A stretch of DNA of 64,000 bases from Planctomycetota bacterium (lineage in GTDB: Bacteria; Planctomycetota; B15-G4). The stretch covers positions 25,557 through 89,556 of the forward strand of contig JAJDER010000178.1 of NCBI GenBank assembly GCA_029259725.1. Direction: 5' to 3'. This document shows positions 60,240 through 64,000 of the stretch, in pieces. Under the pieces are notes generated by a model. It saw only the letters and a program-made list of their open reading frames with translations, did no database searches and was not told the origin of the DNA. Every line of letters begins with the position of its first letter. Within the stretch, counting starts at the first letter, position 1. Position numbers and translations under genes: made by a program.

Positions 60240-62549
60240 TCAGAGCACGAAGGTGCCCAACACGGTGTTGACCCAGTCCGGGAAGGCCTCGAAGTTGCTG
60301 TCCGCCGAGACCTCGGCGAGCAGCATCCCGGTCTGCCCGTCGATCAGCAGAGCCAGCGAGTCGAGCGCCGCGGCCCGAGCCTCGCCCTTGACGGAGCGGT
60401 CCTTCAGCAGCCCGACCAGGCCGGCCACCATCTCGGACGACCCGTGGAACCACGCCGCCACGGTGAGCTGGTTGCGCAACATCGGATCGCGCAGATCGCG
60501 GATCTCGGCCACCAGCAGGCCTGCGTCTTCGGGGTGCCCCAGCAATCCGACCGCCTGGGCCACGGCCGCGCGTGCGGCGGGCCAGCTCTCCTCGGACAGG
60601 CGTTCGAGCAGGACCGGCCGCGCGGTGTCGGTCTCGAGCATGGCGAGGCTCAGGGCGGCGAACATGCGATGCCGCGGATCGGCGGACTCGACCAGGCGCT
60701 CCTGCAGGTCGTCGAACGCGAGCGGGTCCCGGGCGATGCCGCTGGCCAACACGTAGGCGCCGCGCGCGTCGGCATTGGACTCGCGCTTCACGCCCGCGCG
60801 CAGTGCGGCGCGCGCCACGTCGTCGCGCGTCTCCCGGGCGAGGACGCCCAGACCCAGCGCCGCCCAGGGTCGGTCGGCGTTCTTGCCGTGGCTCAGCTGC
60901 AGCATCAGGTAGTCGCGCGCCTGCTCGGTGGCCTGTTCGCCGATGGCGATCAGTGAGAAGCCGCGAGTGAGTGCATCACTCTCCAGCTCGTAGGCCGTCA
61001 ACAGGCGTTGCAGGACGTGCTCGTCGGGCATGGCGCCGAGAGCCAACGCCGCGGCGCGGCGTACCTCCAGGCTGTCGCCGGCGAGAGCGCGCACGAGGCT
61101 CGCTCCGAGGGCCGGGTCACCGTGCTGCACGAGCGCCTGCGCGGCCCGGCATCGCATGGCGTCGTCCAGGTCCGTGTCCTGCAGCGCGGCCTGGGCCGGC
61201 AGGATGAACGCCGAGCTCGGCGACAGACGGTCGTAGATGAACGCCGCCGCGCCGATCTCCTGGTGCTCGTCGCCGGCCATGCCGGCCAGGACGTCCTCGA
61301 CGAACCCGTCCACCGAGGCGGGCATGCCGTGGCGACGACCGATCCCGAGCCCCACCACGGCCAGGCTTCGGCCATACGCCGAGAGCATGCCGGTCTCTCC
61401 TCGCGCGCGGCCCGTGGTGGCCACCTCGAGCAACACCGTCGCCGCGGCCGGGCTCCCCGTGGCGCCCAGTCCGAGCAGCGCACAGTGGCGGACGAAGACC
61501 GAGCTGTCGCCGAGCAGTTCCGTCAGGTCCGCGACCGCGGTCCCCCCGGCAAGGCGTCCGTAGGACATGGCGGCGCTGCCGCGTACCTTCTCGTCGTCGT
61601 GATCGAGGTCCTTCTCGACCAGCGCGAGGACCTCACGACGATGGGACTGGGCCACGCCGGGTGGCAGACGCGGGATGATGGCGTAGCGTCCGCTCGAAGC
61701 CGCGACGTCCTGCTCCTCGAGCAGGCGCGACGGCCTCAGGAAGCGCGCCTTGTTCAGCTCCCACCACTGCCACCAGGCAGACTCCGCCAGCCCCGTGATC
61801 GGGCCCCCGCCCGCGCCGTCGCCCAGCGTGGTGCCGCTCCGCCCGCGCACGTTCCCGGTCCTGGCGCTTCCGCGAGTCGAGTTGGGATGGCCCGCCGGTG
61901 AGGTCGTCGTGGACGCCTTGGGTGCGCCGGCCTTGCCTCGCGAGCGCTTGCTCGCCGCGCCTCCCGTACCCGCCTTGGACGACGTGCCCGCGGCCGGCTG
62001 GGACACGGCGACGGTCTTCCCGGCACTCGCACTCGACGAGCTCCCCGACGCCGGCTTGGGGGGGAGCAGGGGCGCGTGGATGCGCGCTGCCTCGAGCATG
62101 GTCAGACCCACGCCTTCGGCCCAGCCGTGCAATCGCGCATCGTCGCGCAGGTCCATGATGTACGCGTGCGGACTCTCGCGCACGAAGGTCGCCAGCAGTT
62201 CCTCGGCACCGGAGACATCCATCAGATGCGCCACGGCGCAGTGGCGACCCGCGCTGTCCTCGAAACCCGGCAGACGGCGGGTTGCATCGGTCGTGTTCAC
62301 CGGGAACAACTCGGTGGACTCTCGGTACACAGCCAGCGCGTCGATCATCTCGGCGCGCTTCTCCCACTGCGCGGCGTCGAGGCCCTCCGGCTGGCGCGCG
62401 CGCAGCTCCTCGATCACCGTGGCGTAGTGGTCCTGCCAGCGCGCGACCGCATCGAGGTCGGGGCGGACACACTCACCCGCGTCATCCTGGACCAGCATCG
62501 TGGCGGCACCCAAGGCGCACAGGCCGAGCAGCATCGGGAGGATCTTCAT
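60240..62549 (-). CDS. Exported HEAT-repeat-like protein
   Basis: 769-aa exported protein; start at ATG 62549 (MKILPMLLGLCALGAATMLVQ) with AAGGAG seven bases upstream, 60 codons inside the track ORF. Residues ~25-160 are a helical region (RWQDHYATVIEELRARQPEG, FEDSAGRHCAVAHLMDVSG, LHGWAEGVGLTMLEAARIHAP). A basic Ser/Ala/Lys/Thr-rich low-complexity linker follows (about 165-265). The rest is a solenoid of HEAT-like helix pairs (KVRGSAAMSYGRLAGG, VFVRHCALLGLGATG, LEVRRAAALALGAM, AARAAVAQAVGLLGHP). HEAT solenoids bind proteins; the partner is unknown. Convergent with the 57567 gene, divergent from 62742. Confidence 0.86.
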   Translation of the reverse strand: MKILPMLLGLCALGAATMLVQDDAGECVRPDLDAVARWQDHYATVIEELRARQPEGLDAAQWEKRAEMIDALAVYRESTELFPVNTTDATRRLPGFEDSAGRHCAVAHLMDVSGAEELLATFVRESPHAYIMDLRDDARLHGWAEGVGLTMLEAARIHAPLLPPKPASGSSSSASAGKTVAVSQPAAGTSSKAGTGGAASKRSRGKAGAPKASTTTSPAGHPNSTRGSARTGNVRGRSGTTLGDGAGGGPITGLAESAWWQWWELNKARFLRPSRLLEEQDVAASSGRYAIIPRLPPGVAQSHRREVLALVEKDLDHDDEKVRGSAAMSYGRLAGGTAVADLTELLGDSSVFVRHCALLGLGATGSPAAATVLLEVATTGRARGETGMLSAYGRSLAVVGLGIGRRHGMPASVDGFVEDVLAGMAGDEHQEIGAAAFIYDRLSPSSAFILPAQAALQDTDLDDAMRCRAAQALVQHGDPALGASLVRALAGDSLEVRRAAALALGAMPDEHVLQRLLTAYELESDALTRGFSLIAIGEQATEQARDYLMLQLSHGKNADRPWAALGLGVLARETRDDVARAALRAGVKRESNADARGAYVLASGIARDPLAFDDLQERLVESADPRHRMFAALSLAMLETDTARPVLLERLSEESWPAARAAVAQAVGLLGHPEDAGLLVAEIRDLRDPMLRNQLTVAAWFHGSSEMVAGLVGLLKDRSVKGEARAAALDSLALLIDGQTGMLLAEVSADSNFEAFPDWVNTVLGTFVL

Positions 62550-62741
62550 CGCGCACTCCTTCTCATCGGGGTCTTCCCCGGGCGCGATCGCCCTCTCCAC
62601 CCGGCGATCGAACCCGGGCTCTCCGTCCTTCGTCCCCCACAGTAGTGGAGATCGCTGGGGAGGACACACGCCCCACGGTCCGTATTCGCCGCGATTCGGC
62701 CGCTTCCGGAACGGGCCTGGCGACGGCATCCTGGGGTGCCG

Positions 62742-63863
62742 ATGACCACACAGATCTCCCTACGCCGTGCGGTGATGCTCGCGCTGCTCACCGTGGTCGC
62801 CGCGGGGCTGGCCTCGCTGAACGCTTGCCAGGGCCCCTTGCGCGTCGATCCGCTGCGGTACGCCACGCGCGAACCGAGCGTCGATGAACACCTCGCCGTG
62901 GCCCGGGAGTATGCGCCCTGGGTCCTGCATGCCGCCGACGCCGGCCGCGTGCGCGACGACATCCCGGCGGCCTTCGACTTCGACGGCGATCTCGACGGCG
63001 GCAACAACTGGGACAACCTGACGCGCTACGTGATCGAGCCCACGCTGGGCTACTCCGTCGTCGGCACCGAGACGCATTGGTTCCTCACCTATCACCTGTT
63101 CCACCCGCGCGATTGGTCGGACATCGACCTCGGGCTGCACATGACGCACGAGGGCGACGGCGAGAATCTCCAGGTGGTCGTGCGGCGGGAGGACGGACGG
63201 GTCGTGCTGCTCTACACCCAGGCGCACTACGTCGGCGAGGCCTACGTCCGCGAGGGGTTCGAGGCGTCCGCGGCCGAGGTCGAGCCGCGCGGCACGTTGC
63301 GCCTGGTCGACGACGACGGCCACCCCGATCCGGACGGAGCCCACGTGCTGGTCTACGTGCAGTCGGGCGGTCACGGCATCTACGGCGTGCCGGACTCCTG
63401 TGCGGACGTCGTGCTCGATGATGCGGGTGGCGTGCGTTTCGACGGTGCCGGCCTGCTGCTGCGGCCGGCTCGCCCCGACGAGCCGATCGCCGAGCCCGAC
63501 GCGGCCTTCACCCGGATCGATCCCGCCGACGCCTGGCCGTACCGGCTCGAGTCGGTGCCCGCCCAGCTGTGGCCAGGGCTGCGCGACGGATCCCTCATCG
63601 GCGAGGACCGCCTGCTCGATGGCACCGTCCCCTATCGCGACGCGCGACGCAGCCTGGACGTGCCGCGCTACCACGAGGGCGATCGCTTCAGCGGACCCTT
63701 CGGACCCGACCGCGGCATCTCGCCCTTCGCCGTGGACTTCGAGTTCGACGCGCCCCACCTCGGCGCGTTGCTCTTCGACCCGGCGCGTCGCTGGAGCGAG
63801 GCGCTGCTCCTGCCCGAGCCCTGGTCGACAGACTACGTCGTGGACCCGTTCACCGACGCCTAG
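62742..63863 (+). CDS. Hypothetical lipoprotein
   Basis: 373 aa from ATG 62742 (a GTG six bases upstream is the track start). The hydrophobic N-terminus ends in a lipobox-like LASLNAC (Cys29). The mature protein contains ETHWFLTYHLFHPRDWSDIDLG and HMTHEGDGENLQVVVRREDGRVVLL, a pattern of His/Asp/Glu-rich strands reminiscent of Vps62/NPP1-like proteins, but I cannot place it in a family with confidence. The stop codon TAG is the first three bases of a structured repeat. Confidence 0.8.
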   Translation: MTTQISLRRAVMLALLTVVAAGLASLNACQGPLRVDPLRYATREPSVDEHLAVAREYAPWVLHAADAGRVRDDIPAAFDFDGDLDGGNNWDNLTRYVIEPTLGYSVVGTETHWFLTYHLFHPRDWSDIDLGLHMTHEGDGENLQVVVRREDGRVVLLYTQAHYVGEAYVREGFEASAAEVEPRGTLRLVDDDGHPDPDGAHVLVYVQSGGHGIYGVPDSCADVVLDDAGGVRFDGAGLLLRPARPDEPIAEPDAAFTRIDPADAWPYRLESVPAQLWPGLRDGSLIGEDRLLDGTVPYRDARRSLDVPRYHEGDRFSGPFGPDRGISPFAVDFEFDAPHLGALLFDPARRWSEALLLPEPWSTDYVVDPFTDA

Positions 63864-64000
63864 CAGCCCGTGCGCGAAGTGCTCTGCAGGCGAGGGCGTC
63901 TCGAGAGCGTCGGATCAAGGCGCAGGACCGGAGGCGAATCCGTGGATTCGTCGAGGATCCTGCAACGCCGAGCCGGCGTTCTCGAGGCGTCCTCGACGCG
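63862..64000 (+). repeat. Left part of a structured repeat element, running off the window
   Basis: The element starts with AGCAGCCCGTGCGCGAAGT, which matches 42699-42717 at 17 of 19 bases. Inside, GAGGGCGTCTCGAGAGCGTCGG (63892-63913) and CCGGCGTTCTCGAGGCGTCCTC (63973-63994) form a 22-bp stem in which the four non-Watson-Crick pairs are all G-T (G-U in RNA). A second hairpin (CGAATCC/GGATTCG) lies inside. Pairing through G-U suggests an RNA-level structure. No ORF. The right end is outside the window. Confidence 0.6.

Noticed and set aside
1-64000. tRNA, rRNA or intact transposase genes
   Set aside because: I looked in the intergenic gaps and saw no cloverleaf with a CCA end, no rRNA motif and no DDE transposase; a tRNAscan or Infernal run would be decisive.

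Overview
The window is a very GC-rich, gene-dense chromosomal segment from a member of the Planctomycetota (PVC group). The assignment rests on gene families typical of that phylum: a PSD1-type cytochrome c protein with DUF1549/DUF1553 next to a TAT-exported DUF1501 protein, a family of secreted FG-GAP/ASPIC-UnbV (CRTAC1-like) proteins, a large-repeat-linked multiheme cytochrome c with a PA14 domain, and a type III PKS / FAD-oxidoreductase / methyltransferase operon. A precise lineage cannot be given from sequence reading alone. The strong third-position GC bias produces long antisense shadow ORFs, which I left out. No rRNA, tRNA, CRISPR array, intact IS or phage was recognised.

Layout. 1-11.8 kb: five secreted FG-GAP/UnbV paralogs on the minus strand (one cut by the window edge) plus a decayed C-terminal remnant, interleaved with lgt and hemB. 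12.2-14.7 kb: an MBOAT acyltransferase and its SGNH/AlgX-like partner, probably for exopolysaccharide acetylation. 14.8-18.7 kb: a DUF72 protein convergent with the methyltransferase > FAD oxidoreductase > type III PKS operon, whose genes are joined by GTGA stop/start overlaps. 18.9-25.6 kb: a small exported protein with LTxxQ-like motifs, a transglutaminase-like/TPR/PA14 protein, a thioredoxin-like protein, a cupin, an APC permease, an M14 peptidase lipoprotein and an HtrA-type protease. 25.9-28.3 kb: a striking secreted cysteine-rich repeat protein with a strong terminator, a CBS protein with histone-H1-like tails, and a small hypothetical. 28.4-32.7 kb: a DprE1-like oxidase > SDR > UbiA prenyltransferase > SGNH hydrolase operon. 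32.7-35.8 kb: pntA-pntB transhydrogenase. 35.9-41.3 kb: an HNH endonuclease, then the DUF1501 and PSD1 pair. 41.4-49.4 kb: galK, a predicted seven-bladed propeller/Ig protein, cdd-aspA, a lipase-like lipoprotein and an OPT transporter. 49.5-64 kb: a zf-TFIIB protein, a parallel beta-helix-like secreted protein, a pentaheme cytochrome/PQQ-like dehydrogenase pair, lipoprotein MsrA, a carboxypeptidase-regulatory-like protein, a HEAT-repeat protein, a hypothetical lipoprotein, and the left part of a structured repeat element that runs off the end.

Much of the coding capacity goes to secreted, lipoprotein or membrane products (FG-GAP, multiheme, beta-helix, Cys-repeat, PA14, MBOAT and DprE-like modules), which points to a complex cell envelope and extracellular surface. 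The most novel items are the Cys-rich repeat protein at 25.9 kb, a C-terminal module shared by two otherwise unrelated exported proteins, the CBS/histone-tail fusion, the seven-repeat propeller, the type III PKS that reads through into its convergent neighbour, and a repeat element whose left end recurs at 42.7 kb. Short GC-rich tandem repeats sit on several stop codons and convergent junctions.
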